Shown in pieces: positions 24,990 through 33,845 of a DNA stretch of 64,000 bases. The translations under genes were made by a program, and so were the position numbers. This DNA comes from Microbacterium sp. H83. Lineage in GTDB: Bacteria; Actinomycetota; Actinomycetes; Actinomycetales; Microbacteriaceae. Positions within the stretch are counted from its first letter, which is position 1; the number at the start of each line of letters is the position of its first letter. The notes below the pieces were generated by a model, which had not been told where the DNA came from, did not search any database, and was given only the letters and a program-made list of their open reading frames with translations. The stretch spans positions 1 through 64,000 of the forward strand of contig NZ_LWCU01000053.1 in NCBI RefSeq assembly GCF_001650405.1, written 5' to 3'.

Positions 24990-26576
24990 TCAGCCGGCAG
25001 GCGTGATCTCGGCGATGTCCATCTCCCACACCGAGTTGTACACGGCGCCGGAGACGGCATCCGCCGTGGCGATGTTGCGACCGGGGACGATCAGCGGGAC
25101 GAACGGGCCCTCGGCCTGCATCGCCTCGGCGAACGCGGTGAAGGCCTCGCTGCGCTGGGCCTCGTCGGTGGCTGCCGCGGCACCGGCCGCGATGCCCGCG
25201 ATCTCGGGGTTGGCCTCTGCGGCCCAGCCCGATCGCAGACCGACCTTGAGTCCCGGGGCGAAGGGGAGGAAGTTCGCGGAGTCGGCGTAGTCCGGGCCCC
25301 AGAACCACAGGCCGAACGACTCGGTGCCATTGACGTACGCGTCGAGCTCGGTCGCGAACGGGGCCGGGGCGAGCTCGACGGCGATGCCCGCGTCCTCCAG
25401 CTGCGCCTGCACGCGCTCGGCGAGCGGGGTGAACTCCACGCCGCCGACGGGGTAGTCGTTCGGGAACTGCAGCGTCAGGGTCTGACCGGTGTACCCGGCC
25501 TCCGCCAGAGCGGCCTTCGACTTCTCCAGGTCCTGCTCGACGCCGGACTCCAGTGCACCCTCGAATCCGGGCGGGATGACGCCCGTGGCCTGCACGGCAC
25601 CCGAGCCCGCGAGCTCGAGCAGCGCGTCGTAGTCGAGGGCGTAGCGGATCGCCTCGGCGATCTTCACGTTGGCGAGGTCGCCGGCGACGGCCGACGACTG
25701 GTTGAGGAGCAGGAAGATCGTCTGACCGGACGGCACGGATTCGACCTGCAGGCCGTCGCCGAGACCCGCGACCTGGTCGCCGTTGAGGTCCATGGCGACC
25801 ATCGAGTCGCCGCCCTTGAGGTTGGCGAGCTGCGTCGCGCTCTCCGAGACGTTGCGCACGACGACGCGGTCGTAGCCGGCCTCCTCGTCGCCGTTGTACT
25901 CGTCGCTCTTGGCGAGCACGACCTGCGACGAGAGGTCGAGGGTGTCCAGCGTGTACGGGCCGGATCCGGCCGACTCGCCGTCCAGGAACTTCTGGGCGCT
26001 GTCGCTGCCGTCGATCGAGCCGCCGTTCTCGATGACGACGTCGGAGTTCACGATGCCCAGAGCCGGGTTCGCGAGGATCGCGGGCAGCTGCAGCAGCGGG
26101 GTCTCCGAGGTGATCGAGACGGTCTTCTCGTCGACCTCGGCGATGGTCAGTCCGCCGAGCAGGAAGTTCGGCTTGGCGTCCTCCATGCCCTGGATGCGCT
26201 GCAGCGTGAAGACGACGTCCTTCGCCTCGATCGGCGTGCCGTCGGAGAAGACGCGGTCCCCCTCGAGCGTGAAGGTGAATTCGGTGGCCGCATCGTTCTG
26301 CTCCCACGAGGCGAGCCCGGGGACCGGCGTCGACACGTCGGAGCCCTCGAAGTCGACGAGCGTCTCGTAGAGCGCCTTCGCGATCATGTTGCCGGTGGGG
26401 TCGTACGTGTGGCCCGGGTCGGCGGTCTCGATCGAGAACGCGGTGTCGATGACGAGGGAGTCGGAACCGGAGGAATCGCCGCCGCTGTTCGCGGAATTCC
26501 CTCCCGAGCAGCCTGCGAGTGCGAGGAGGCCGACGGCTCCGATCGCGATGACGGACGTGCTGCGACGTGACGACAT
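24990..26576 (-). CDS. Peptide ABC transporter substrate-binding lipoprotein (SBP_bac_5)
   Basis: 528 residues. A lipoprotein signal with lipobox LLALAGC (Cys about residue 23) and a Gly/Ser-rich linker precede the family 5 binding domain: AKALYETLVDFEG, WEQNDAATEFTFTLEGDRVFSDGTPIEAKDVVFTLQRI and later PNDYPVGG. ATG 26576 has GGAGG 5 bp upstream; an ATG 27 bp earlier is also possible. It captures peptides or similar solutes for the two permeases and two ATPases encoded downstream. It is divergent from an Lrp-type regulator. Confidence 0.93.
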   Translation of the reverse strand: MSSRRSTSVIAIGAVGLLALAGCSGGNSANSGGDSSGSDSLVIDTAFSIETADPGHTYDPTGNMIAKALYETLVDFEGSDVSTPVPGLASWEQNDAATEFTFTLEGDRVFSDGTPIEAKDVVFTLQRIQGMEDAKPNFLLGGLTIAEVDEKTVSITSETPLLQLPAILANPALGIVNSDVVIENGGSIDGSDSAQKFLDGESAGSGPYTLDTLDLSSQVVLAKSDEYNGDEEAGYDRVVVRNVSESATQLANLKGGDSMVAMDLNGDQVAGLGDGLQVESVPSGQTIFLLLNQSSAVAGDLANVKIAEAIRYALDYDALLELAGSGAVQATGVIPPGFEGALESGVEQDLEKSKAALAEAGYTGQTLTLQFPNDYPVGGVEFTPLAERVQAQLEDAGIAVELAPAPFATELDAYVNGTESFGLWFWGPDYADSANFLPFAPGLKVGLRSGWAAEANPEIAGIAAGAAAATDEAQRSEAFTAFAEAMQAEGPFVPLIVPGRNIATADAVSGAVYNSVWEMDIAEITPAG

Positions 26577-26724
26577 GAGGGCCTCCAAGGGCGAGGAGTT
26601 CATCGGGATGGTCGACTCCGGGTGGACGACCGGTGATCAGATTCGCATCATATGGGACGATGTGTCCAGCGAGGATGCGGATCGTCATCACGGTCTGTCC
26701 AGAACCTCGACCGTGAGGAGCAGG

Positions 26725-27312
26725 ATGTCCACCAAGAGTGTCGAACCTTCGAAGCAGGCTGGACGAAGTGCCACCCCACTGGACGACATCGGATACAGAA
26801 TCCTCGACACGCTGCGGGATAACGGTCGCATCTCGATCGCCGCGCTGGCCGAGACGGTCGGGATCTCCCGCGCGAACGCCTATACGCGCGTCGAGACCCT
26901 GATGCAGGACGGCGTGATCACGGGCTTCAGCGCCAAGGTCGATCAGGCCAAGGCGGGCCTCTCGATCGGAGCGCTCGTGTTCGTCACCGTCCACCCGCAG
27001 GCGTGGGGCTCGTTCCGCGAGCGCATCATCGAGATGCCGGATGTGGAGTGGTGCGCGATCACCACCGGCGAGCACGACGCGATGCTGCTCATCCGCGCCG
27101 TCGACGTGAGCGGAGTGCACGAGTTCTCCACCGGAGTGATCGCGCAGCTGCCCGAGGTCCGCACGGTGGTCAGCGTCGTGGTGCTCGACGAGGTCGTCCG
27201 CCGCTCCTACCTGCTGCCGTCCGATCTTCCGGAACGCGACACCGAGACGCCGCTGGGCATGACGCGCTGGACTCCCGCGTCCCCCGGTCGCGACACCCTG
27301 CCGCCCCGTTGA
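26725..27312 (+). CDS. Lrp/AsnC-family transcriptional regulator
   Basis: 195 residues. The AsnC-type helix-turn-helix spans about residues 18-65 (LDDIGYRILDTLRDNGRISIAALAE, VGISRANAYTRVETLMQDGVI). The RAM/AsnC ligand domain follows (LSIGALVFVTVHPQ, MPDVEWCAITTGEHDAML). The ATG is preceded by GTGAGGAG. It is transcribed away from the peptide importer, with 148 bp between the starts. It is therefore the likely amino-acid- or peptide-responsive regulator of that operon. Confidence 0.92.
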   Translation: MSTKSVEPSKQAGRSATPLDDIGYRILDTLRDNGRISIAALAETVGISRANAYTRVETLMQDGVITGFSAKVDQAKAGLSIGALVFVTVHPQAWGSFRERIIEMPDVEWCAITTGEHDAMLLIRAVDVSGVHEFSTGVIAQLPEVRTVVSVVVLDEVVRRSYLLPSDLPERDTETPLGMTRWTPASPGRDTLPPR

Positions 27313-27322
27313 GCGGGCGTCC

Positions 27323-27682
27323 TCAGGCCGCGGCGGTCTCCTCGCAGACGCTGAGCTGCGGAAGGCCGTGCATCTCGTAGTGCTCGACGAGACGGATGCG
27401 GCCGTCATCGGTGAGCTCGAGCTCGCTCTCGCCGTTGCCCGTCACGACGCTGCCGTCGGCCACGAGCACGTGCACGAAGGAGACCCAGATGGTGTCGCCG
27501 GTCCTGGTGCCGACGAACCGCCCGAAGGTCACCGTGTCGCCGACGTAGTCGCCCCAGATCGCGCCGTCCTTCTCCTGATAGGTGAACACACTGGGGGCGT
27601 CGGGGTCGACGGCGGAGGTCGTCGAGGACACCATTCGGAAGCGGCGTCCGTCGAGGCTGGGGATAGCTGCGGGCGAAGTCAT
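27323..27682 (-). CDS. Small lipocalin-like protein of unknown function
   Basis: 119 residues from ATG 27682. Short antiparallel strands are predicted: GRRFRMVSST, SVFTYQEKDGAIWGDYVGDTVTFGRFVG, TIWVSFVHVLVADGSVVTGNGESELELTDDGRIRLVEHYE. The pattern resembles small soluble proteins often mislabelled as N-acetylglutamate synthase, which fold like lipocalins. No catalytic motif seen. Single gene, convergent with the Lrp regulator, 10 bp apart. Confidence 0.7.
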   Translation of the reverse strand: MTSPAAIPSLDGRRFRMVSSTTSAVDPDAPSVFTYQEKDGAIWGDYVGDTVTFGRFVGTRTGDTIWVSFVHVLVADGSVVTGNGESELELTDDGRIRLVEHYEMHGLPQLSVCEETAAA

Positions 27683-27818
27683 CCCCCGATTATGCGCGAG
27701 CCCGTGAGGCACGTCGCGACGCCCCCGTCATGCGTCTTCCGTCACCGATCCGACGGCGGCGCGGGCGAGACGAAACGGGCCGGAGCCGCGGCATCCCGTC
27801 GCCTTTCGTCCGTCCCGG

Positions 27819-28832
27819 TCATTCGAGATCGAGGCGCAGCAGCTCCGGCAGATGCGCGGTCTGGGCGCGCACGACGAGCAGGAAGTCCGCGTAGTCGGGC
27901 GTCATGTCGACCCGCGACGATCCCAGGACGTGCGTCATCCGCCGTCCGGCCGCGCGCTCGAAGCGGATGCGACGGACCGGGTACCCCGTCGGCGTGAGCC
28001 AGATGCGGGTGAGCTGCGCGAAGGGGATGTCGCGATCGTCGAGGCGGATGCCGTGATGATCGACGGCGACGTGGGCCGGGATGCTCCTCAGCACCCGCCG
28101 GCGCTGCACCGCCCCGATCAGCAGACCGATGCCGGCCACACCGGCGAACGGGACGACGAGCACGAGCGCCGAGAGCTCTCCGTCGAGGAAGCCGGGTGAG
28201 AACGCGAGTGCGCCGACCGCGGCGGCCACCAGGAGCAGCACCACCGCTCCGATCATAAGACCGGCGGCGAGCGAGCGCTCCTTCGAGGAGTCGACGGTGA
28301 ACGACGACGGCAGGTGGGCACGAGCGCGAGCTGCGTCGACCGGATCGGCGGGTGCCGGCGATGCGAGAGGCGTGAGCACCGCCATCAGATCGTTGAACGT
28401 GGACCGCGTGAATCCGGGCAGTTCGATCGTGATCTCCCTGCCGGCGCTGTACACGATCAGAGCGCGGGTGACGCCGCTGCGCAGACCGTTCGTGCGGTGC
28501 TCGGTGATCTTCGACCGGAAGCCCGTGGTCGCGCGATCGTAGACCTCGCGGTTCCCCGCCCGCCCGATCTCGACGCTGTCGCCGCGCACGACGACGCGGG
28601 TGTTGCGCAGCCAGAGGACCGATGTGAACACCACGCCGGTCAGCACGAGCGCGACGACGAGCACGAGGATCCCGCGGGTCTCGAGGTCCATCCGCCGCGG
28701 CAGGAACTGCGGCAGCACGAACAGCGTCACCGCCGAGAGCAGCGCCGAGATCACGAGCGCGCTCACCACCCCACGGACCGGATCCCGGCGGAAGACCCGC
28801 TCGCCGGACACCACGGATACCCCATCGACCAT
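27819..28832 (-). CDS. Four-helix membrane protein with PH-like domains
   Basis: 337 residues from ATG 28832. Paired hydrophobic helices lie near residues 22-42 and 50-72 and again near 185-210 and 215-238. Each pair is followed by a soluble beta-rich stretch (NTRVVVRGDSVEIGRAGNREVYDRA; AHVAVDHHGIRLDDRDIPFAQLTRIWL) that looks like bacterial PH-domain proteins. The internal duplication suggests two helix-pair plus PH units. Function unknown. It is divergent from the 28,944 gene. Confidence 0.65.
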   Translation of the reverse strand: MVDGVSVVSGERVFRRDPVRGVVSALVISALLSAVTLFVLPQFLPRRMDLETRGILVLVVALVLTGVVFTSVLWLRNTRVVVRGDSVEIGRAGNREVYDRATTGFRSKITEHRTNGLRSGVTRALIVYSAGREITIELPGFTRSTFNDLMAVLTPLASPAPADPVDAARARAHLPSSFTVDSSKERSLAAGLMIGAVVLLLVAAAVGALAFSPGFLDGELSALVLVVPFAGVAGIGLLIGAVQRRRVLRSIPAHVAVDHHGIRLDDRDIPFAQLTRIWLTPTGYPVRRIRFERAAGRRMTHVLGSSRVDMTPDYADFLLVVRAQTAHLPELLRLDLE

Positions 28833-28943
28833 CTGATGCCCTCCCGCATCGAGCTGCGAACGGACCGCCCTGCGATCCCCGCACATTTTGGCGCGTCGGA
28901 CCCGTCGAGCGCACCCCCCGATCCGTCCCGGTACCGTGGGCGC

Positions 28944-29915
28944 ATGGAGTGGACCCCTGACGCCTCGGCCGGAGACTGGCTGCGCGAGCGGATCGACGAT
29001 CCGTGGAGCGCGACCATGCACGATGTCGTCCCGCGCGGTTTCCCCGCGTACGCGCGCATCCTGCACCCCGCGATCGTGCGATCACTGCCGGGGCGGCCCG
29101 TTCCCTCGCCCGAGGAGTACGAGCGGATGCCGCACGACGAGGCCGTCTCGCTGATCGATCAGTACGTGGACGAGCCTGCGACGTGGGCAGAGACCGCAGC
29201 CGCCTTCGGCACGACCCTGCATCCGCTCGCGCAGTGGCAGCGCATCGTGCGCACCCCGCCTGACGGCGACTGGAACCTGCGGATCGCGCCCGACGGCCGC
29301 GAGTTCACCGGCCCGATGGAGGGTGAGATGGCGCCCGAGATGCTCGCGGCCGTCGCGTCGCACCTCGTCGCCGGCACGACCACCCCGGATGCCGGCTTCG
29401 TAGCCCTCTGGGAGGGACGAGGTGGCCTGCTCGGTCACCTCGGTCATGGGCCGTCGCGCACCTTCCTCACCTTCGGCGACGACCCCAACCACCGGGCGAT
29501 GCTCGAGCGCAGCGTGCACGATCCGTTCAACAACGCCTTCCGCAAGAAGACCTGGCAGGAGGGGATCCTGTCGCGGGAGGTCTCCGAAGGCCCGCGGTTC
29601 CGGCTCCCCGGGCGCGATCACGTGCTGTTCCGAGGCGCGGTCGGCGAGCTGGCGCGCCCCGACTGGGTGCTCGACGTCCCCTGGCGCGATCGGCCGGGCG
29701 AAGAGCACGGGTTCGCCCCCACCGCGCAGACGCCGTCGATCGTCTGGCCCGACGATCACGCCTGGGTGCTCGTGAGCGAGATCGACTACGACTCCACGAT
29801 CGTCGCCGGCTCGCCCGAGCTCATCGCCGCGATCTGCGCGGACCCGCGCCTCGAGGCCTTCCCGATCGCCGAGGGCGCTGACCTCACCTGGGATGCCGAC
29901 GAGGTCAATCGATGA
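28944..29915 (+). CDS. Conserved hypothetical protein
   Basis: 323 residues, soluble, with no signal peptide or membrane helix. Recognisable segments include PRGFPAYARILHPA near residue 32, WNLRIAPDGREFTGPMEGEM, and a C-terminal IVWPDDHAWVLVSEIDYDSTIVAGSPELI block. These occur in actinobacterial hypothetical proteins. I recognise no catalytic motif. Its stop overlaps the next ATG (ATGA), so the two gene products are probably made together. Confidence 0.7.
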   Translation: MEWTPDASAGDWLRERIDDPWSATMHDVVPRGFPAYARILHPAIVRSLPGRPVPSPEEYERMPHDEAVSLIDQYVDEPATWAETAAAFGTTLHPLAQWQRIVRTPPDGDWNLRIAPDGREFTGPMEGEMAPEMLAAVASHLVAGTTTPDAGFVALWEGRGGLLGHLGHGPSRTFLTFGDDPNHRAMLERSVHDPFNNAFRKKTWQEGILSREVSEGPRFRLPGRDHVLFRGAVGELARPDWVLDVPWRDRPGEEHGFAPTAQTPSIVWPDDHAWVLVSEIDYDSTIVAGSPELIAAICADPRLEAFPIAEGADLTWDADEVNR

Positions 29916-31033
29916 CCGCGCCGACTTCGGGATCGACGTTCGATGCGGCCCCTCTGACGGCTCCCGTCGACCCCCGCGCCGTGAGCGCCTTCAACGCGGA
30001 GCTGCGCGCGAAGGGCACGACGACCGTGTCCGCCGCGAACATCTTCGGGTTCGTCGTGCTCGCGCTGATCGTGATCGTGGCGGTGCCCGTCCTCTGGCGC
30101 ACCGTCCACTCGATCTTCACCTCGGGCGGCTCACCAGGGTTCGCGCAGTTCGGCGTGGTCGTCTTCGGCGCCATCGCCGTCGTCGCCGTCGTCATCGGCG
30201 TCCTGAGCTGGCGGCGTGCGCGCGTCGTGCGGTATCGACTCGACGCCTTCGCCCGAGCGAACGGCATGTCCTACACCGCCCGACTCGTCGGTCCCGCGCT
30301 CCCCGGGATGGTGTTCGGTCTCGGGCACACGCGCGTGGCGACCGACCTCGTGCGCGGTACCTCTCCGCGTTTCGTCGAGTTCGGCAACTACGAGTACACC
30401 GTCGGCTCAGGCAAGAACTCGCGCACGTACAAGTGGGGATACGTCGCGGTCAAGCTCGACGTCCCTCTCCCGAACATCGTGCTCGACGCGAAGGGCAACA
30501 ACGGCTTCGGCTCGAACCTGCCGGCGTCGTTCCAGCGCGCGCAGCGCCTGTCGCTCGAGGGCGACTTCGACCGCTACTTCACGCTCTACTGCCCGGAGGG
30601 GTATGAGCGCGACGCGCTCTACCTCTTCACCCCCGACATCATGGCGCGCTTCATCGACAACGCGGCCGAGCTCGACGTCGAGATCGTCGACGACTGGCTC
30701 TTCCTCTACACGCAGCGCAAGGTCTCGACGCTCGACCCGGCGACCTGGGCCTGGCTTTTCGGCGCGGTCGGCGCTCTCATCACGAAGTTCGAGCAGTGGG
30801 CCCGCTGGCGCGACGAACGGCTTCTGGAGGAGAGGGGATCGGCGTCCGCCCCCGCGGTCGTGTCGGCGGAGGCGGCCAGGGAACAGCTGCCGTTCGCGCC
30901 ACCCGCCGGCCTGCTCGCACCCCCACCCGGGGTCGCGCGCGAGGGACGCCGTCTCAAGAAGAGCGTGCGCTGGCTGCCGATCGTGATCGCCGTCGGCTTC
31001 ACGGCCGTCTGGCTCTGGTCGCGCTCGTTCTGA
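29912..31033 (+). CDS. Predicted membrane protein, coupled to the preceding gene
   Basis: 373 residues. Two hydrophobic helices lie near residues 42-65 and 76-96, and one at the extreme C-terminus (about 352-370). Between them is a long soluble domain with RFVEFGNYEYTVGSGKNSRTYKWGYVAVKLDVPLPNIVLDA and YFTLYCPEGYERDALYLFTPDIMARF. This central part resembles DUF3137-like proteins, though I cannot confirm it. It overlaps the upstream gene by 4 bp. Function unknown. Confidence 0.7.
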   Translation: MTAPTSGSTFDAAPLTAPVDPRAVSAFNAELRAKGTTTVSAANIFGFVVLALIVIVAVPVLWRTVHSIFTSGGSPGFAQFGVVVFGAIAVVAVVIGVLSWRRARVVRYRLDAFARANGMSYTARLVGPALPGMVFGLGHTRVATDLVRGTSPRFVEFGNYEYTVGSGKNSRTYKWGYVAVKLDVPLPNIVLDAKGNNGFGSNLPASFQRAQRLSLEGDFDRYFTLYCPEGYERDALYLFTPDIMARFIDNAAELDVEIVDDWLFLYTQRKVSTLDPATWAWLFGAVGALITKFEQWARWRDERLLEERGSASAPAVVSAEAAREQLPFAPPAGLLAPPPGVAREGRRLKKSVRWLPIVIAVGFTAVWLWSRSF

Positions 31034-31448
31034 GCACGCGGACCCGGGCCGGTCGGCTGGCGAGCGAACCCGGGTGTGGGGGTGGGTGCTGTCTGGGGAA
31101 CAGCTGTCCCACCCCATCCCCCCTCGGGATCAGAAGAAGATCTGACTCTCCCTCCGCAGGACGGCTTGGCCGTCCGACGCGTGGGTCAGCTGGGGACTGA
31201 CGAATCAACGCGTTGAGATAACGGTATACCGGCGAGGGTTGCACGGAATTGCGACGCGGGATCTCGAAGGCTGCTCGGGGGAACGATGCGAAATCAGTCG
31301 CGAAACCCTCGTAAAGGAGTCAGTTTCGTGTGCTGTCGGCGCGTCGCGATCGTCCCCGTTCGAATCGCATGCGGGCATGCCGGAGTACTCGTTCACTGAC
31401 GTGCTCTCCCGACTGACATGCTGCGCGTCAGCTTCTACTCTCGGGCGA
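31034..31448. other. 415-bp gene-free region of atypical composition
   Basis: After the membrane-protein gene there is a strong hairpin (31079-31115). About 330 bp follow that are clearly less GC-rich than the surroundings, including a CGGTATACCG palindrome near 31,220. No gene, tRNA or convincing attachment repeat was found. The sequence leads into the damaged YhcG-type nuclease, so it may belong to an acquired segment. Confidence 0.45.
31079..31115 (+). terminator. Hairpin after the 29,912 gene
   Basis: GGGGTGGG (31079-31086) pairs with CCCACCCC (31108-31115). An inner GCTGT/ACAGC stem encloses a 7-nt loop. It lies 46 bp past the stop codon. No T-run follows. Confidence 0.55.
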
Positions 31449-32477
31449 ATGGGCGACCTGATACCCGGCGACTACGCCGAAACCCTGGAGAATATCAAGC
31501 GCGAGGTGCGGTCGGCACGCCTGCAAGCGCAGAGGCGAGCGAATACGGAGCTGCTGAGGCTGTACTGGCGTCTCGGGCGCGAGATAAGCCTGAGGCAGGC
31601 GAGCTCCGGCTGGGGATCCAAGGTCCTCGAGCGCCTCGCCTCCGATCTTCGCGCCGCTTTCCCTCGATGGTGGGATTCTCCCGCGCGAATCTCTTCTACA
31701 TGCGGCGAGTCTCGGAGGCCTGGCCGATCGAAGAGGACTTCGTCCAGCAGCCTGCTGGACAATTGCCGTGGGACCCACCTCACCCTCATCCTCGACAAGG
31801 TCAAGGATCAACGGGCACGAGACTGGTACGCGGCCAAGGCCGTGCGCAATGGCTGGACGCGGGCCCTGCTGACCCACCACCTCACCACTCACCTGCACGA
31901 ACGGGACAGCGCAGCGATCGACAATTTCGTCGAGACCTTGCCTGTGGAGAGGGGTCTGGCTCGCGAGCTCACGAAGGACCCCTACGCCCTTCAGTTCCTC
32001 GCCGTCGACGGCGACGCGTCGGAGCGGGAGCTGGAGCAAGGTCTGGTCGACCGCATCCTCGAAACAATGCGGGAGCTCGGGCAGGGCTTCGCGTTCGTCC
32101 GTCGTCAGGTGCATCTCTCCGTCGGCGAATCCGATTTCTTCGTCGACCTGCTCTTCTTCCATGTCGAGCAGCTGCGTTACGTGGTGATCGAGTTGAAGAC
32201 GACCGCTTTCACCCCCGCCGACGCAGGACAGTTGGGCTTTTACGTGGCCGTGGTGGACGAGTCCATCCGCCTCCGCGACAAGCACGCGCCTACGATCGGC
32301 ATCCTTCTCGTGGCGGGCAAGAACGACACTGTCGTGCGTTACGCGCTGGCGTCCACCTCGCAGCCGGTTGCCGTGAGCCGCTATGAACTGTCTGCGGAAG
32401 ATCAGCGATCGCTACCCGATGAAGGGGCACTCACTCGAGCATTCATCGCGGACCCGCCCCCCTCCGCGAAGGGATGA
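31449..32477 (+). pseudogene. YhcG/DUF1016-type nuclease gene with a compensated frameshift
   Basis: The open frame encodes 342 residues. The DUF1016 N-terminal domain (SARLQAQRRANTELLRLYWRLG) and the C-terminal PD-(D/E)XK nuclease core (GESDFFVDLLFFH, YVVIELK) are both present. Between about 31,662 and 31,771 the encoded sequence (PRWWDSPARISSTCG ...) is unrelated to the family. The overlapping alternate frame reads FPSMVGFSRANLFYMRRVSE ... QLPW, exactly the expected family segment. A 1-base loss near 31,662 and a 2-base loss near 31,771 restore the frame but scramble about 36 residues. It could be a damaged gene, a recent mutant or a sequencing artefact. Confidence 0.75.
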
Positions 32478-32485
32478 GATGCCGC

Positions 32486-33781
32486 TCAGACCACAGCCCC
32501 GTCGTGCGCCAGCTGCTCGAGCACGCCGTCGAGCGCGCCCCAGGCGTCGGACGCCCTCATGGCGTCGCCGATGCTCGCGGCGTGGGCGCGGTACGAGCCG
32601 TCGGACAGCACCCGATCGACCGCGTCCCGGACCTGCGGGGCCGTCGCAGACCGCGTGCGCAGATTGATGCCGGCACCCGACCAGCCGATGCGAGCCGACA
32701 CCTCGATCTTGTCCTCGGTCTGGCCGGCGACCACCACCGGCACCCCGTGCGTCAGCGCCTGCTGCACGCCTCCGTACCCGCCGTTGGTCACCAGCAGATC
32801 GATCCGAGGGAGCAGCCGGTCGTACGGCACGTACTCCGCCGCCCGCACGTTCGCGGGCAGGTCACCGGGCAGAGCATCGATCGGGCGGCCTCCCGTCGAC
32901 ACCACCACCAGGACATCCCGATCGGCCAGCGCCTCGATCGTGGGCAGCACGAGCTGAGTGAAGTCGGAGTTGGCGACGGTGCCCTGCGTCACGTGCACGA
33001 TCGGACGTCCGGAATCGAGGTCGGGCCACCAGGAGGGCAGCTGCCGATCCGAAGGGGTCGACGGCAGCGGCCCTGCGAAATGCACGGTCGACGGCAGGTC
33101 GGAGCGGGGGTACTCAAACTCGGGCACCGTGAACTGCACGTAGGCATCGGCCCGCCCGGCCCAGTCGAGGACGAATCCGCCGAGATCGCGTCCCACCTCG
33201 CTCTTCGCCACGTCATCCGCCTCGCGCTGCGCGCCTGCGAAGACGATCTTCTCGGCGACGAGACGCAGGGCGGTGTTGCGCAGCCTGCCGAGCACGCCGG
33301 GGATGGGAGTCGCGCCGAGCCCGAAGGGCGCAGCATCCCGACTCCGCACTCCGAGAGGGACGATACCCAGCACCACGACCGGCGGACGCTCGGACCGGGG
33401 GATGCGCTGCAGCAGCGCCGCGCCGATGAAGAGAGGCTCCGTCAGCACGGCGTCGACCGGAGCGGCGGCGAGCTCGGCGCGCACCGCGGCGAGCTGCGCG
33501 GCACCCGGACGGATGAACAGGTTGCTCATGTCGAAGCGGATCGCGGCCGGCCCGGTGAGGGTCTCGCGCTCGGGGAAGCGGTCGTTCGGATCGTCGAGAT
33601 CGACGTCCGCCGCATCCGGAAGGGCCACGAAGCGCGCTCCCGACGCCTCGACACGCTCGGCGTAGCGCGGACTCGTGATCACGACGACGTCGTCGCCGCG
33701 CGCGATCAGGTGCCGCGCGATCTGCAGCAGGGGGATGACATGTCCGTGTGCGGGTGTGCAGGTGATGAGGTAGCGCGACAT
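32486..33781 (-). CDS. Glycosyltransferase, GT1/MGT family
   Basis: 431 residues of a GT-B fold. The N-terminal acceptor half starts YLITCTPAHGHVIPLLQIARHL. The C-terminal nucleotide-sugar half carries PIVHVTQGTVAN, AEYVPYDRLLPRIDLLVTNGGYGGVQQALTHGVPVVV and a GQTEDK site, as in macrolide glycosyltransferases and related proteins that glucosylate small lipophilic molecules. It is divergent from a TetR gene with 64 bp between the starts. A detoxification role under TetR control is plausible; the acceptor is unknown. Confidence 0.88.
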   Translation of the reverse strand: MSRYLITCTPAHGHVIPLLQIARHLIARGDDVVVITSPRYAERVEASGARFVALPDAADVDLDDPNDRFPERETLTGPAAIRFDMSNLFIRPGAAQLAAVRAELAAAPVDAVLTEPLFIGAALLQRIPRSERPPVVVLGIVPLGVRSRDAAPFGLGATPIPGVLGRLRNTALRLVAEKIVFAGAQREADDVAKSEVGRDLGGFVLDWAGRADAYVQFTVPEFEYPRSDLPSTVHFAGPLPSTPSDRQLPSWWPDLDSGRPIVHVTQGTVANSDFTQLVLPTIEALADRDVLVVVSTGGRPIDALPGDLPANVRAAEYVPYDRLLPRIDLLVTNGGYGGVQQALTHGVPVVVAGQTEDKIEVSARIGWSGAGINLRTRSATAPQVRDAVDRVLSDGSYRAHAASIGDAMRASDAWGALDGVLEQLAHDGAVV

Positions 33782-33803
33782 CGCGGCTTTCCTTCCTAAG
33801 ATC

Positions 33804-33824
33804 GAATGTACTCACGAAGTATTC
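33804..33824. promoter_or_regulatory. Putative TetR operator between the glycosyltransferase and its regulator
   Basis: GAATGTAC (33804-33811) and GTATTC (33819-33824) form an imperfect inverted repeat in an AT-richer 64-bp divergent gap. GTACTCA and GTATTCA also read as direct copies. The location suits control of both genes by the TetR protein. Confidence 0.4.
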
Positions 33825-33845
33825 ACTACCCTCTAAGGAAAGTCA

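Noticed and set aside
31350..31380. GTTCGAATC at 31358-31366, resembling a tRNA T-loop and a possible element attachment site
   Set aside because: The flanks do not form the 5-bp T-stem, there is no acceptor or anticodon arm, and no direct repeat bounds the nuclease segment.
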